DNA of 64,000 nt from Hedera helix (Eukaryota > Streptophyta > Magnoliopsida > Apiales > Araliaceae): positions 6,424,231 to 6,488,230 of the forward strand of contig OX359285.1 in the NCBI GenBank assembly GCA_947179155.2, written 5' to 3'. The notes below the pieces were generated by a model. The model was not told where the DNA came from. It searched no databases and saw nothing but the letters and a program-made list of their open reading frames with translations. Below are positions 13,601-26,644 of this stretch, piece after piece. The position numbers and the translations under genes are program-made. Every line of letters begins with the position of its first letter. Position 1 is the stretch's first letter.

Positions 13601-16281
13601 CACGAAAATCTGTGTCAGGCCTCACTTTTTAATAGTTTGGATTCAAGTTTGTGTAAAAAGTTTGTGTCTGTAGACTTGTCCTTCAAGTACCAAACAAAGT
13701 TTATGGAACTCACCTTTGTCTCGTACCCTTCTGGAAGTTGCCTAATGAAATTATGAGCATTAGCGGCCATTGCCGCGGCAATTACATCATCCATAGTTGC
13801 ATCAAGTTTCCCAAACAAGATATTATCTTTAATAGATGTCCCAAACAGTGCATGTTCTTGACTAACAAGTCCCATTTGCCCTCTTAGCCATTTCAACTGC
13901 AGTTTCTTTATGTCTACCCCATCAACATTCACAACTCCACTATCTACATCATAAAACCTTTGCACCAATGCAATTGCAGTGGATTTCCCACTTCCACTTG
14001 CTCCAACAAGCGCAACTGTTTCTCCTGCTTCAATCTTAAGGTTGAAATCTTTAAGAACAAGGCAATTAGGCCGAGAAGGGTAAGTGAACATTACGTGCTC
14101 AAAGTTAACCTCCCCTAGTATTTTTTCCAACACTAGTCCATTTTTTTCAGCACCATCAATTTCAGGAATCCGGTCAATCCTATGAAATATTCTTGAGGCT
14201 ACAACAGATGCTTCTGTGAAGTACTTCAACTCTGGAAGTGCCATCCCAAGTGACCTGCATTATATATAGTATTGAGATTAAGCTAGCAGCCATTTTTTTT
14301 GTTGTAAACATGACTTAATCTTCATGCTTGCAGGTACATTTGGAACTTGAAAAACACGAATGCTAAGAAAGGAAAAGGAAAAAGTAAAAATAAATATAGA
14401 ACAAGAAAAATACTATCTTATTGAAAATAAATCTAATTAGTAATATTTCTAAAAATTCTGATATCAAGAACAGTGCTAGAATGTAGTGTATTAAACTGTT
14501 AAAAAGCCCTAATAAATTTTTTGACTTCATTAATTTTTTCCTTGCCTTCCTTTTTCTTAAAGTTCTTCAAGTATCAATATATCAGAAGTATATGAGAAAT
14601 AAATTTAATGGAAGGAAATCACATACAATCCAGCCAAGATGAAGGAAATGCCGGATGCATAAATTCTCCCTCCGTTTTCCCCTTTGTACATAACCAGACG
14701 ACTCCCATACCATGCGAGTAAAGCCCAAATTGCAAAGGAAAGTCCTGTACTCCCAACTGCAAGGCCTTTTGCAACTCCTTGCATAATTCCCAACTTCATT
14801 GTTTGATCCAAAATTGCTGAATATTTGTCGATGATATTCCTCTCAGCAGTGAATGAAAATATAGTCTTGATGGAGACAAAAGCTTGCTCTACAATGGTAT
14901 TTGCTTTACTATATTCCTTGAAGGACTTTTTTGATAAATAGATGAGGTATTTTCCATAAATCAGTCCCGGAATGATCAAGAGAAGTAGTGTTGGGGAGGC
15001 TACTAATGCCAACCTCCATGAGAAGTAAGTAGAAAATGCAAGGCCAGATACGAAAACTGAGATGTTCATCAAAAACTTTGGCACCTGTAATTGATGACAT
15101 AACACAATTAAATACAACATTTTTACTTCCCTATAAGATTTTTTGAGAAATTAAAGAACCCCTAAAAATTTATTAGGTCAACAATATGTATAAACATGTA
15201 GATGAAGATGAAGATGGTTGGGAATTACTATATATGGAATTGTAAAGCCTTTCGATTTTGTCAGGAATTCAGTTATTAGATGTTGCTGGGGGCCGGTGTC
15301 TTCAGTTTGGTATGTCAAAATGGAAAACTTATGTACTGCTGACTAGGAGATGGCTGAAAATTGAAAGGTGGGATCTCAAGAAAATTATTATTTTATCATT
15401 TTTGATGTTTAGGTTTTTAATTGGTTAGGTTTTATGAGAGCTATGGCTTTTATTTTCTTTGTGGCTCTATTCAACCCTTTTGAATTCGCCACTTTTGTAA
15501 TATTTTTGGAGTTAATAAAATTTCTTTTGTATGTAATATATCTTTCTTGAAGTTTTGAGATCAAGTATAGTAAGTTTATTGTAAATTAAGAAATGTGTAC
15601 AGATGCTGTTACCTTCTCACTAAGAACTTCTTGTATGAGAGAAGAGTCTTTTGAAATGCTATTGATAATTTCTGAAGTAGTTGCCTCCTGTGAATCAAAG
15701 AATCCAACTTCTTGCTGAAGAACAGCTTCCAAATATTTGTAACGAATCTTTAGCACTTGCTGTTCGCTGGTTTTACTCCAACAATAACCTTCTGAAAAAA
15801 TTATTTTACAAAGTATTGATTTTTTAGCTCATATAATTCATTTAAGATCTATATATTTATGAGATTCTTGAAATTAAAGAACATATAGAAATAAGCAATT
15901 TCATCCATCTTTTCATAATTTATTGATAGAGGATCTATCAGGACGAAGCCAGGTTAGGGGTTTTGGGGTCAATTGACTCTATTAATTTTTTTGTTTTATA
16001 ATATATGGCAAAATTTAAAAATTTTAAATGTTATATATATATATATAAATTGACCCCACTGAAATTTTGTAAAATTTTTAATATATGGGGTCAAATTGAA
16101 AATTTGTCACTTAAATCTCAATCTCATATTATTTCTACTTCCTGTATATATAATATATGTATATTCATATATTCTTCATAAACTAATTAATAATCTATTT
16201 TATATTATTTTTTGAAAGAATTATTTATTTATAAATAATTTATTTTTAGAAAAGTCTATTAGAGGTCAATATGGTGTATTT

Positions 16282-16312
<31 letters not shown>

Positions 16313-17123
16313 ATTAATAATTATTATATTATTATTGTAATCAAATATATGTTTTATATATTCAACCCGAAATTATAAAATTATTCAAAAAATTTGGATC
16401 GAGGGCATAGCCCCAGAACCCCACTAAATTATTTATAACCTTACAATAATTTTGACCCCACTAAATATAAATTCAGGCTTCATCATTGGGATCTATTCTA
16501 TCTTGCATGATATAACAAGGGTTTAGGGTTTCAGAAATGACTCGCAGTTATTCAAAAAAGGGAAGTTTAGGTTTCATACTTGTATTTTATGGAAAAATGT
16601 CTCCTATTTACACAACAAACCTGTGTGTTAAGAAGCAGTGTGAAAAGGAAAATCGACCCCATTTGTTCAGTATATTCAAACATGATACCTTATCCACAAA
16701 AAGGCATATATACCACTTAAAGAGGGAAAAAAATATGAAAGAGATTATTTACCCATAAAAGCAGCCACCATCACTCCTAATCCAAGGTATACAAAGTATA
16801 AACTGCACTGTAATTCAAAAAAAAAAAAAGATGAGAAAGAGAGATCTAGAGTTGAAATATAAAGAATAAGAACAAGCTAGATTATATGTAGAAATGAAGC
16901 TAAGTACCTTTTCAATCTCAGCCATGAAGTTGCCCTGATTTTGTGGAGTCTTACCATAACCCAAGGTATTAAAAAGATGGCTAACATATAATAATAAACA
17001 GTTTGTTGACATGCCATCTCCAATGGCTCCAATAGTACCCAAAAACATTAGCCAAACATCAACCCAATCTGCATATCTGAAAATTATAGCAATAGAATTT
17101 CTCTCCTTATTATTCGTTTCCAT
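10662..17123 (-). CDS. ABCB8: ABC transporter B family member 8-like (P-glycoprotein/MDR full transporter), nine exons
   Basis: This gene predicts a full-size ABCB exporter of about 1224 residues, TMD1-NBD1-TMD2-NBD2, in the plasma membrane; the substrate cannot be read from sequence. My exon model, in minus-strand order, is 17123-16908, 16807-16753, 15791-15613, 15084-14627, 14254-13714, 13271-13092, 12919-11645, 11551-11136 and 11016-10662. All phases agree and the stop is TAG. NBD1 has Walker A GASGSGKST, signature LLSGGQ and Walker B LLLDEATSALD; NBD2 has GKSGCGKST, QLSGGQ and LLLDEATSALD. The start is the ATG at 17123, giving METNNKERNS. I prefer it because the frame upstream holds only a TTG. 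The joints read continuously, for example AAFM-EGYCW and ILAGL-SLGMALP. Intron 7 appears to use a GC donor (11641-11644). Transposons occupy introns 2 and 5, yet coding and splice signals look intact. The order of motifs matches remembered ABCB8 proteins; ABCB15-clade members are the alternative. Confidence 0.93.
13528..13690. mobile_element. Palindromic MITE in ABCB8 intron 5
   Basis: Arms at 13561-13593 and 13623-13654 are near-perfect inverted repeats (ACACAAACTTG... against ...CAAGTTTGTGT). They enclose a core containing TTTGACACGAAAATC. Weaker pairing extends outward to about 13528 and 13690 (AAGTCTA on each side). A related element with the same core is at 27006-27161. It sits 24 bp from the exon 5 donor. 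Confidence 0.7.
15939..16488. mobile_element. hAT-type MITE in ABCB8 intron 2, with 8-bp target duplications
   Basis: The element is 550 bp long and flanked by the 8-mer GGATCTAT at 15931-15938 and 16489-16496. Its ends are imperfect inverted repeats (CAGGACGAAGCCAGG on the left; CAATGATGAAGCCTG read inward from the right). Inner words GGGGTCAATTGAC and GTGGGGTCAAAAT are also inverted. It has no coding capacity. An 8-bp duplication is typical of hAT elements. Confidence 0.8.
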
Positions 17124-17335
17124 CTCTCCTTTCTGATCCAACTCAATACTCTTTTTCTAAAGAACAACTCATTTTTAGAACTTGCTTCTAAAAACTAAAG
17201 AGTTTGCTTTAGTACTGTATCTGCAAGAAAGAAGAGAGAGTACTGAGAAATTGGCCAAGTAAAGAAAAGAAAAGGGCTTTGTTTGCTCTGAAGAAATGCT
17301 CAATTACTAAATTTGTTTGTGCATTTATAAACAGA
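17124..17335 (-). promoter_or_regulatory. 5' leader and candidate TATA box of the ABCB8-like gene
   Basis: On the minus strand TTTATAAATG lies at about 17323-17331, roughly 200 bp before the ATG at 17123. The leader between is purine-rich on the minus side with no in-frame ATG near the start. A transcription start around 17295 is inferred from TATA spacing only. Confidence 0.45.
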
Positions 17336-19900
17336 AAAAAGAAGAACTAATAGGGAGCTAGCTAGGGGATTCTCCATGAAACACTGCGGATATGTCTTCT
17401 TTTGCTTTTTTTATTTTTATGGACATCGTATATATAGCTAGATGATATGTCATGAACTTATAAAATATATGTAGATCTAAGGGGGTTGTTGCATTCTCTC
17501 CTTTTGTGATTTGGAGTTTTGTTACTTTCCATTCCACGAAATCAATATAAACTCTTTGTTAAATAATTAATTAAGATGACTAGGACCACTGCTACAGCCT
17601 ACAGGGTTCTTTCCTCATTTGTTTGTTCAACATGTTTCTTCTATTCTTTCCCTTTTAGCTAGTTGCTGTAATTTTTACTCCGCACATCCTTTTTAATTTA
17701 ATTTCTGAAATGCAATTCATTTCTAACAAATCACAAAATAGGTTACAGAACAACTTATGTGTATAAATGTGTGTTTGATATTAACATCAATGCCCATCCT
17801 TGATAGGAAAATTCTTCTAAGAGACCAAGAAGATGGGTCAATTAAGGTCACAAACTGATAGTACCCGCAAAGTATTTTCGCACTTTTTTTCTCTGTGAAA
17901 GTTACCGACCTACTTGAAAATATATATTTTGTATTTTGATGTCTTATTCATGCAAAGTGCATAGTATATGTTGTGAGGGTCTTAGCTAGACTACGTGTAG
18001 GATTTAATATAAAAACAAAAATAGATAAAGACTTTTTCAATGAAGAAATTATCTTGTCGAGAAAATGAAATATAAAAAGAAATCCTACGATAATGAAAGT
18101 TATAATTAAGAATATTATAATTGTCATTAGGATTAATTCATATCAAACACGTTAAAATTATATATGTATATATAATCTTGATAGATTATTTTATTTATTT
18201 TCAATTAATTTTGAATTAAATATTTTAACATGACACAGAAAACTTAATTTCATTTATAATTGAAATAGTCAAAGTCTCACATCAAACACATTACTCCTAA
18301 AGCCTGAGTACTCGGTCATTAGTAAGTTATTTTCAACGAAAGAAGACTTTCGTCATAAAGCAACGTCCTTTTTTGATCATATGATCAACAGTCACTACTC
18401 CCTATATCCTAAGCAAGCTGTATTTGTTGGACTCTCTCTCCCTCAAATCAAAATTCAATATTCGAGCTGTCGTAGATTCACTGCAAAGCCCTTTGCCATT
18501 TAATTTCTTTAATGCATGATTGGAATTATTATCTAACAAATCAACATCCGATCCGCAATTGTAAGACTAATTATTTCTAAATAATAATAATACTGCTGCA
18601 TAGAGAATCTTTCACATGTATAATATATTCTCTGCACAGACATCTGCATTTTGCAGATTGTTTTTTAAATGTTGCTTTTATTAAATTATTATGATCAATC
18701 AGGGAATTAATATTTCCATTCCTTAGTGTCCGAATGATCATGTTCGTATTTTATTACACTACCAGATTTTCTATCAAATTTCAGGTGTCAAATTTTTTAA
18801 TTTCTTTTTCACATGACTAATTAATTAATCCAATTTGTCTCTTCAAATATCCTTTAAAGAGAGTCACCAAACACTATATCAGATGAACTTTCAGTATTTC
18901 ACACTCATACGAAACTCTATATTCTAAGAAAGTTCATAACCCTAAACTGATTTCTCTGTTTTTCTCTCATATCTCTATTCAGAAATCAAATGGGTTTCAT
19001 TTGGATTTGATGAGATGTGATTTTTTTTTTCTTTAAAATTTTATCATATATTCTAGTGGAGTTGAGATTCTCTTCATCCGAATTTACAAGAAAGAGGAAC
19101 AAAGGTTGTTTTTTTCTTTTTTTTTTTAAAACAAGAAAGGTTGTTTTTAAGGATGAAGGAAGCTTCTTCTTTTTTTTTGAAATGAAGAAGCAAATTTTTT
19201 ATTTTTTAAGAGATCGAAGAATGAAAATTATTTTAGAACGAAGAACTTCTATTGATCTGGGTCTCGGTTTTCCTTTTGAATTATTTAATATATAATTCGT
19301 TTAAATTTTTGATAGTTTAATTTAATATTATTTGATTTTACTGTAAATAATACATATTTATATGTGGCATATAAAATTGTCATTTACTGTATTAAAGTTT
19401 AGATATGTATGGAATACTTGTAAGTGTACAGAAGAATATGTCTAAAAACAAAAAAAAAAGTCAAATTGTGGTCCCATGCTTAATTACTTGGCACGGATTT
19501 TTATCTTGAAAATCCATTAAAAGCGGGAGTCCAAGAAAAAAACAAATCATACAAAAATGATAGAATTAATTGGTGGGCATATTTCCATCGAAAATTGGTC
19601 GGATCGGTCAAAAGTGAATTTAGTTGTCTTGTTAAGATACTTTGAACTTTGAAGTAATATTTGATGATAACCACACTTGAAAATTGTGTACTTAAAAATT
19701 GTGTACTCAAGTATAAATTAAAGTCTACATTTAATTTAAAACATTAAATGAATTAAGATAAAAAAAAGAGTAGAAAATAAATAAATGAGACCCGAGAGGG
19801 CTCGTGAATCCAGAGACAGAAAAATTATGGGAGTAACTTATTTTGAGAATCGATTGAGAATTAGATTGATAGCTAAAAGAATTAGATGATCTAGGTATTA
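17336..19900. other. Gene-poor AT-rich DNA upstream of ABCB8
   Basis: I find no convincing gene. Purine-rich, T-run-containing frames near 19017-19295 are low-complexity. There are scattered microsatellites and no element edges I can define. Confidence 0.5.
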
Positions 19901-20370
19901 TTCGAATAATCAAGGGTATTCTAGGATTTTTTCTACTACTAAGAGTATTTCTAGAATTTTTTCAGAGTTACATGTCTGACACATGACTTTAGACAAGAAC
20001 TCTATAAATATCACATCCCTTTATAAGATGAGGGACTTTTGGTCATTTGGAGAATTCTCTCTCTGGACGCAAATGAGTTCGAATGATTCTCTAAACTTGC
20101 GAACTACTTCGAATCAAGTATTGGCTTGAGACACTCAAGCCTATTTTGAATTCACTTGAGATCACCAAACACCTGACAAAGCTCTTGGATACTGGCGATT
20201 ACGCTAAGATCTCAAGAGTTCTGTCACGTATTACTAGAGTAGTTGTTCATTGGTTCTTTTTTCCTCTCCAATCTCCTGATCGATTTCATACTTTTTGTGA
20301 ATTTCTTGCTTCCACCATTACTACAAACCTTAACCCTAACTAAATACAAATTTTTCTTGCCTACGTTCTT

Positions 20371-20388
20371 TTGGCGATTCTACTGGGA
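20371..20388 (+). other. Candidate primer-binding site of the relic element
   Basis: TGGCGATTCTACTGGGAA starts 7-8 bp after the end of the left terminal repeat. Its form (TGGCGA-TTC-ACTGGG) is like the PBS of Ogre/Tat elements that is complementary to tRNA-Arg. Confidence 0.45.
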
Positions 20389-20634
20389 AAGTGTAGAATT
20401 CGTGAAAAGTATGCTTACGATTAGAAGTGGGAGAACAACCAATAGGATCCAAAGAGAACTCATTGATTGGAGTTATCAAAAATTAGATTTATAAAAGAAT
20501 TCACCACTAAGGTCATAAGCCTACAGATTACACCAAGCAAGAGAAAAAATTTCAATAAATTTTCTTCACTTTTCGATTTCTCAAAGTAAAGAAAACTGAG
20601 GGGCAAGATGGACTCGATAACTTCTGCTCTTTAT

Positions 20635-21620
20635 ATTAAGGGAAATACACTATACCATTCATTTGAATTTATTGAGATTTTAATTATATGCGAAATTAAC
20701 ATATTTGCATTAAAATATTTATTTAAGATATTAATGAGTTTAACAAAACCAAAAAAAAAAAAAGCCCTTTCACAAGGTATGCTTCGGCCAAGTGGGTTCC
20801 GGCTACGTTGGCTTCCCAACTTTCTTATATAAACAAACAAACATTCAATCACTCCCTGGCTTGGTTTATCAAATCATAAACATGCATGACAATCACTAAT
20901 CTCTTATATAATAATATTCCCAAGTATAATAATATCTCAATTTTCTTTTATTTTTATCTTTATTACATGTTGTATTTGTTTTGATGAATGAATTTTTTTA
21001 GTGTTTATCAAAAGGAGAAGATTAAAAAAAAAAATAGTCATTTTATGTCATTATCAAAATGCAGTATCTTCATCCTGAACTTGCAAAAAGAAAAAAAATA
21101 CATCAATTAAAAACTCCCTCTACTAAAGATTTTACAAATTCTTAAGCTTCTTTTAAGGAAAATCAAATCTGTAAGTGGGATTTGTTTTAACCAAATCAGT
21201 CCAGTAACCCAAAAATATTAGGAAACCCATCTGTTATCAAATCCCAAACATTTAGGAAGCTATTTATTAGTAAAACTATTTTTATAAAAGATAAAACGAT
21301 TAGACCAAAATAGTTTTATTCATTTCAAATTTCTATCTTTTAAAAACCAACTTGATAATATAGGATAGAAATTTGTTTCCTTATATTTAGTAGTTTTGAA
21401 TAAGAAACCAGCGGTCCATGTTTTAAGGAATTTATTTTATATTAAAACTGTTTTAATATTTCCTACTCGATCTTTATATCGAGGGAAGCACATTATACTA
21501 TTCTTTTAAATTTATTGAGATTTTATATGTGCAAAATTAATTTATATGCACTAAAGATTTTATTGATTATCTAAAAAAACTAAAAATTTTATTGATAATC
21601 TAAAAATAAATAAAAAGGGT
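20635..21620. repeat. Dispersed direct repeat pair (20635-20750 and 21480-21605)
   Basis: Both segments share an order of words such as AAATTTATTGAGATTTTA and a GGGAA(A/G)(T/C)ACA(C/T)TATAC(C/T)ATTC start, at perhaps 75% identity. They lie within the relic element and may be duplicated interior sequence. The DNA between is AT-rich with nothing recognisable. Confidence 0.45.
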
Positions 21621-22733
21621 CAACCCCCTAAGGTTTGGACGCGCTAATTAGTGCTAACCATCCATATGGATATTCCATATGAAGAAAGTGTTAATTACTG
21701 CATTCATCTAATAATAAGAATCCCATTTATAAACTTTCACAATCACTAAAAAAAAAGGTGCACATATTAATTGTAAATTTTTTAATTTATATATATTTCA
21801 TTAATACATACGACTCATTAATGTAATTGTGATGAATTTCATTATTACCAATAATAATAATCATTTTTATTATTTACGTACTACTCGAAATAAATATGAG
21901 GACGAATAATATTTATGTAAGTATCGAAAGAAAATTATGATTAACAAATTTCATGTATAACATAAATGCACCCGCATAATTTGATTTTTTAATTTTTCAT
22001 ACACTGAAAATTATGTAATCATTTTATCTTTTTCGGTACTACGCATGAGTTTGTCAACTTCACTTGGAATCAAGCTAGATGACACAAATGTATCGGGAAC
22101 TCAGTAAACATAATTGAGAATCACTAAGTGACACATCAGATCACCACATGGATGAGCTCTTCGAGTTAGAGCAACTCAATAAATATGACGATGCTAAGGT
22201 CTAAAGAAGATTGAATCTCGCCAAGAAGAAAGACATAATGGATCACGATTATTACCAAGGAAGTGTTGAGGTCAAAATTAAGGCTTAAAGATGTTATAAC
22301 GACAAAGTCAAAAAGCTTTACACTAAGGTATCCTAGGAGAGCTCCCTTAGGGGTTCCCTCTCTTAAGGGTCAGGTGCATGAAGAAACTATAGATTGATAG
22401 ATATTGGGTTATACTGAAGATGACAGTGCCAAGGGTATTATTGGTCTGAAATGAAGAAAGAAGCAGATGCACTGCAACGATAATATCTTTCATGCTAAGA
22501 ATACCCTAGAGAGGAAAAATGCGCCTTCATAGATGACATAATTCGAGAATATTTCAAGAAGTTTTCTTTACTTTTGATTTCTCAAAGAAAAGAAAACTGG
22601 GAGAACGATAGACTCCATAATTCATACTTTTCAAATCAAGTTGACTACGCAATATTAATGGAAAAATATTTTAGGCAGAACAAACGAGTTTAATGAACCC
22701 TTTTCGAATGGTCTCCCATTGGGACCCGATAAG

Positions 22734-22920
22734 GGTGTTCACAAAAATCGATCCTACCAGTATTTAGTATATATCGAACCGGACAGTTCAGTAAAAAAAG
22801 TGACTGGTATGGTACCGGTTCGGTATACTGGTCCAACTGGTTCGGTATCGATTTGGTGGTCCGGTATATCCTAGACCGTACCGATTATCCTATTATTTTT
22901 TTATTTTTTTATTATAAAAA

Positions 22921-22976
<56 letters not shown>

Positions 22977-23120
22977 GGTAAAAATCGGTACCAAACCAAT
23001 TAATCGGTTCGGTATACTTGTCCAACCGGTACTAGTATCGATACTGAGTTTTTGATAAATTCGGTATCGGTTCGGTTCGGTACCGGTTTAGTTCAGTTCA
23101 GTATTAACCGAATGAACACC
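22734..23120. mobile_element. hAT-like MITE rich in GGTACCGGTTCGG words
   Basis: The ends GGTGTTCA (22734) and TGAACACC (23120) are perfect inverted repeats. They are flanked by CCGATAAG and CCGAGAGG (6 of 8 matching), a decayed 8-bp target duplication. The interior is dense in CCGGTTCGGTA words in both orientations around a central (AAT)n tract at about 22927-22975. It has no coding capacity. Confidence 0.7.
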
Positions 23121-23569
23121 CCGAGAGGATGATTCAGGCGAAAGGGTTAACAAACTCAATATTGAAAGTGGCCAAGAAGCAACTCCACAAGAAGGCCTAA
23201 AGGATGTTTGAGCTCAAAAACCACTTAAGGGTTCAGCTCTTCAAACTTATTTCAATGGAACTCCTTTGTTGTCACAAGATTAACTACCTACCGAACAAAA
23301 CAAGAACAAGAACGGAAGAAATACGCAAAAGAAGAAGAGATGACGGACAACCCAAATACTAGCTCTACCATTAAAAGATCTCTGTATTGTAGAGATGCAA
23401 ATATTAAAAATCCACCCAAGATGGTGGTCTACCGAAAAATGGTGGTTGAAGTCCTTAAGAGTATCCATTGCCAAGAGATTGGATGACCAAGGGAGGAGAC
23501 ACAAGAATTGATGAATTAAAAATCCATCCAAGATAGTGGTCCACTCTAGAAGGTGGCCAAGTTTTAGTA

Positions 23570-23900
23570 GATTATACTTGCCAAGAAATTGAACGACCCA
23601 AGTGACGAGACACCTGAAAAAGTTATACTTTTCACTTCAAAAGTAACAAGACACTGAATAATCAACCTTCAGCCTAAAAAAATGAGGAACCTGAATAATC
23701 AACCCTCAACCTAAAAATAATAAGACACCTGAATAATCAGTCCTCAACCCGAAAAGTTACGCTTTCAAACTTCAAAAGTGATCGAGGCAGTTGACCCTAA
23801 GGCCTCAACCCGACAAAGTTACAACTTTCCTTCAAAAGTGATGAGACACCTGATTAATCAGCCCTCGACCCAAACAATTACACTTTCAAACTTCGAAAAA
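23570..23900. repeat. Degenerate short tandem repeat (GACACCTGAATAATCA unit)
   Basis: At least five imperfect copies of a 60-70 bp unit occur, each containing GACACCTGAATAATCA followed by CCCTCAACC and a TTACRCTTTCAAACTTC stretch. No open frame spans them. It is probably part of the surrounding relic element. Confidence 0.6.
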
Positions 23901-24253
23901 TGACTGCATGATATAGCCTAGGAGAGCTCCATATCTGTTCCCTCTCCTAAGGACTATATTTTTCAAGACTTGCAAGATTGAACTCTGAAGAATTTGTTTA
24001 GAAAACTAAAGCAGACCTCAACGACTTGAAAAATTGTGCACACGACTCACTCAAGGTCCGACTCACATGCAGGGGCAAAATGTGGACCCAAGTATCCGAG
24101 AGTTCTGTCACGTGATACTATAGGGTAATTGTTGATCGGTTCTTTTTTTTTCTCCAATCTCCTGATCGATTCCATACTTTTCGCGAATTTCTCGCATCCA
24201 CCATTACTACGAATCTTAATCTTAACAATGTACGAATTTTCCTTGTCTACAAG

Positions 24254-26506
24254 AATGTAAATTGATTTCGATGTATATTTGAGGGGACAATTTTATCATT
24301 TGTCTTTATATAATAAGAAGAAGAATACTGGCTCATAAATTATAAGAACTAATACAAAAGAAATAAAACTTACTAGATAAACTATTCCGGCTTAATAAAT
24401 CTTTCCGAAAACCGATCACTTTGACGTCTCCTTTACAGAAATTTTCCTACGAGAGCAACATGTATCAGTACTTGTGGGCCAATATTTTGAGATTCTTTTG
24501 GCATTATTTAGTGTTGGATGCGCAATATTCATCAATTCGGTGTTCATTTGAATAGTTTGAATATTTTGGTTATTGTTTAATTTCACACCTGGCTGCTGGT
24601 GTTTTGAGTTGTTTGAAATACTTCTTAGGCTTGTTTTAAGTTGTTAAAGAGAGACGATTTATGTATGTGTGTGTGTATATATATATATTATCTTTTTGTG
24701 TTGGCCTATCCGATGACTCTCTTCCTTAATTTTGATTGGAGGTGAGAATTGGAGGAGAGTGCTTGTTTTCCTCAGGTATTCGCGTTGTAAACATGTATAT
24801 ATTTTCGGTTCAATCAAAACTTAAAATTTCTGAGAAAAAAATATATTTTGAGATCCCACTTTTATTTATTTAATTATTATTATTGGTCACTGAAAAAGTA
24901 TGATTTGAAATATGAAAGTGAAGTATCAACTGGTCATAAAAATAAAACTAAATAACACAGAAATATGAAGAACTAAAAAATAGATTAAAAGTCCAAATGA
25001 AGTACGTACCTTAGAAGCCTACAGCAGAATTGTCTTCAAATGAGCATATGACAATCGAATGTACATGAAAAAGAATTCTGCTCAGTGAACGTTGTTATAT
25101 ATATAATCACAGATAGTCAAGCAAGCTCAATGATGCATGGTTACTAATATTAGCAGAACGTGCTCATAATATAGAAAGCCAAAAGTAAAGGAAGAAGAAG
25201 AAGAGATGGGTGTGTGGCGCAACAATTTGAGATGCTGGGACGGAGAGAGATTGCTTTAAAAAATCTAAGAATATAAATTATCTCATTGTTTATTAATTTT
25301 CAGGCTTTTCATGTGCATAATTTCAATAATCTAATCAAGTTGATGAGAATATTATATAGTACTTCTTTAAGAACGTGCATTGCAGGAGGAAATTAGATAG
25401 GTTTCTATAAACTTTAATTTGTCGATCGAGTATATATAATATATTTTAATTCAACGACAATATTAATCTATATATCTGTCGACCATATATATATGTTATT
25501 TATATTTTTTGTTTTTGCCCTTTTTGGTCAAGTCCCTAGCTCGTTATGGATTCGGTTATTATAAAATAAATTTTATGGTAAGTTTATTTCTAAACCAATA
25601 AGATGCTGACACTCTCTCTAACTTTCATATCAATGTTTTATTGATCTAAATATAAATTTACTATAAAATTCATTTCTGATTATGCATGCGCATGTATATT
25701 ACTTGTACATCTGAATGGGAACCTTAAAGAAATTAAATAAAGCTAGCTTATTAATTTCAGCTGTAATTAAAGAATGTTTATTAATTCCAGGGGTAGATTA
25801 GAGCAAGTGAAACTAGTACTTTAGTCAGTGGGATTGAATAAAATAATTATGTGGGAGGTTAGTTTATATTATTATCATATGTTCCACTTAAATATTAAAA
25901 TAAAATATGACTACATGTCTGTCAATATCCAGTCTCTGAAATGCGTACTACTTGATATTGAAAGGGGTTTCTTTTACCATCATAGACTGTTACTTTCAAA
26001 ACTTTCCAAAATTTCAATCCCATATAAACAAATCCCAGAATGCTACTTACTAATTACTTTTGGTACTTAATTTAACCAAGCCATAATTGTTATAATATAT
26101 AACTTCTTAATTAATAGTCATTTGTATGATCAATCATATTGTCTTTATGCAGACAACAAGTGTTTATCTGCCTAATTAATTATTCATTTAGTTATAATGC
26201 GCCCGCCAGAGGCGAATTCGATCAGGAAAAAAACATTTGAGGCGTTAAGAATTGACCCTGGTCAATTGCTAAAATGGGAGTTTTAGAGGAAGTTGCATGG
26301 TGATTTAGGGTTAATTAGTATGCAATTATGCATTATCATATGAACTCTTGCACTGGAATGGGACTTAATTATTCGCAGCACAAACCATTGGTTAAGTATA
26401 TGCCTATCTTTTTCATCAGAATACAAGCAACCCTACCACTAGCTAGGTATAGCTGATTAGCTGCTAAGTAAGATGATATTGCTGGCATGTTGATATTAGG
26501 ATGAAG
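24254..26506. other. AT-rich intergenic DNA, no gene seen
   Basis: Only short low-complexity frames and TA runs (for example near 24680 and 25490) are visible. I see no RNA gene and no element edges. Confidence 0.5.
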
Positions 26507-26521
26507 GAATTTGCTGCAAAT

Positions 26522-26644
26522 GCTGAGAGTCTTTGGTTCAAGTGGTAAAACCGGCCTCATAGTTACCATGAGATTGGGAGTTCGAATCTTGGGTGTGTGA
26601 GTGTGAGGTATGTGTGTTCAAATTACACAAAAAAAAAATTAAAA
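26522..26644 (+). mobile_element. tRNA-derived SINE with 15-bp target duplications
   Basis: The 123-bp insert has an A-box-like TGGTTCAAGTGG (about 26534) and a B-box-like AGTTCGAATCTTG (about 26579), the internal RNA polymerase III promoter of tRNA-derived SINEs. A non-tRNA tail ends in an A-rich run at about 26628-26644. It is flanked by GAATTTGCTGCAAAT (26507-26521) and GAATTTGTTGCAAAT (26645-26659), 14 of 15 identical. The cloverleaf is not complete enough for a functional tRNA gene. Confidence 0.8.

Larger units (their letters stand above)
19950..24253 (+). mobile_element. Relic LTR retrotransposon with paired terminal segments and PBS
   Basis: Segments 20213-20364 and 24098-24253 are direct repeats of roughly 80% identity (both contain GAGTTCTGTCACGT and CCAATCTCCTGATCGATT, ending CTTGCCTACG or CTTGTCTACA). 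The first is followed at 20371-20390 by TTGGCGATTCTACTGGGAAA. This resembles the tRNA-Arg type primer-binding site of Tat/Ogre elements. The second is preceded by a GGGGCAAAATG purine-rich stretch near 24080. A TATA-like CTATAAATATC lies near 20003. The interior has no intact domain and contains a MITE (22734-23120) and internally repeated words, so it is a small or heavily deleted relic. Class assignment is inference. Confidence 0.45.

Noticed and set aside
16815..17141. Start of the ABCB8-like protein at a TTG (17141)
   Set aside because: There is an in-frame ATG at 17123 that gives a normal start; plants rarely use TTG.
19017..19295. 92-residue plus-strand frame
   Set aside because: Phe/Lys-rich low complexity from T- and A-runs; no splice or homology evidence.
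23280..23531. 83-residue minus-strand frame
   Set aside because: Lies in relic repeat sequence without recognisable domain or splice context.
26530..26595. Possible tRNA gene (A- and B-box words)
   Set aside because: No full cloverleaf or acceptor stem; the flanking duplication and A-rich tail fit a SINE better.
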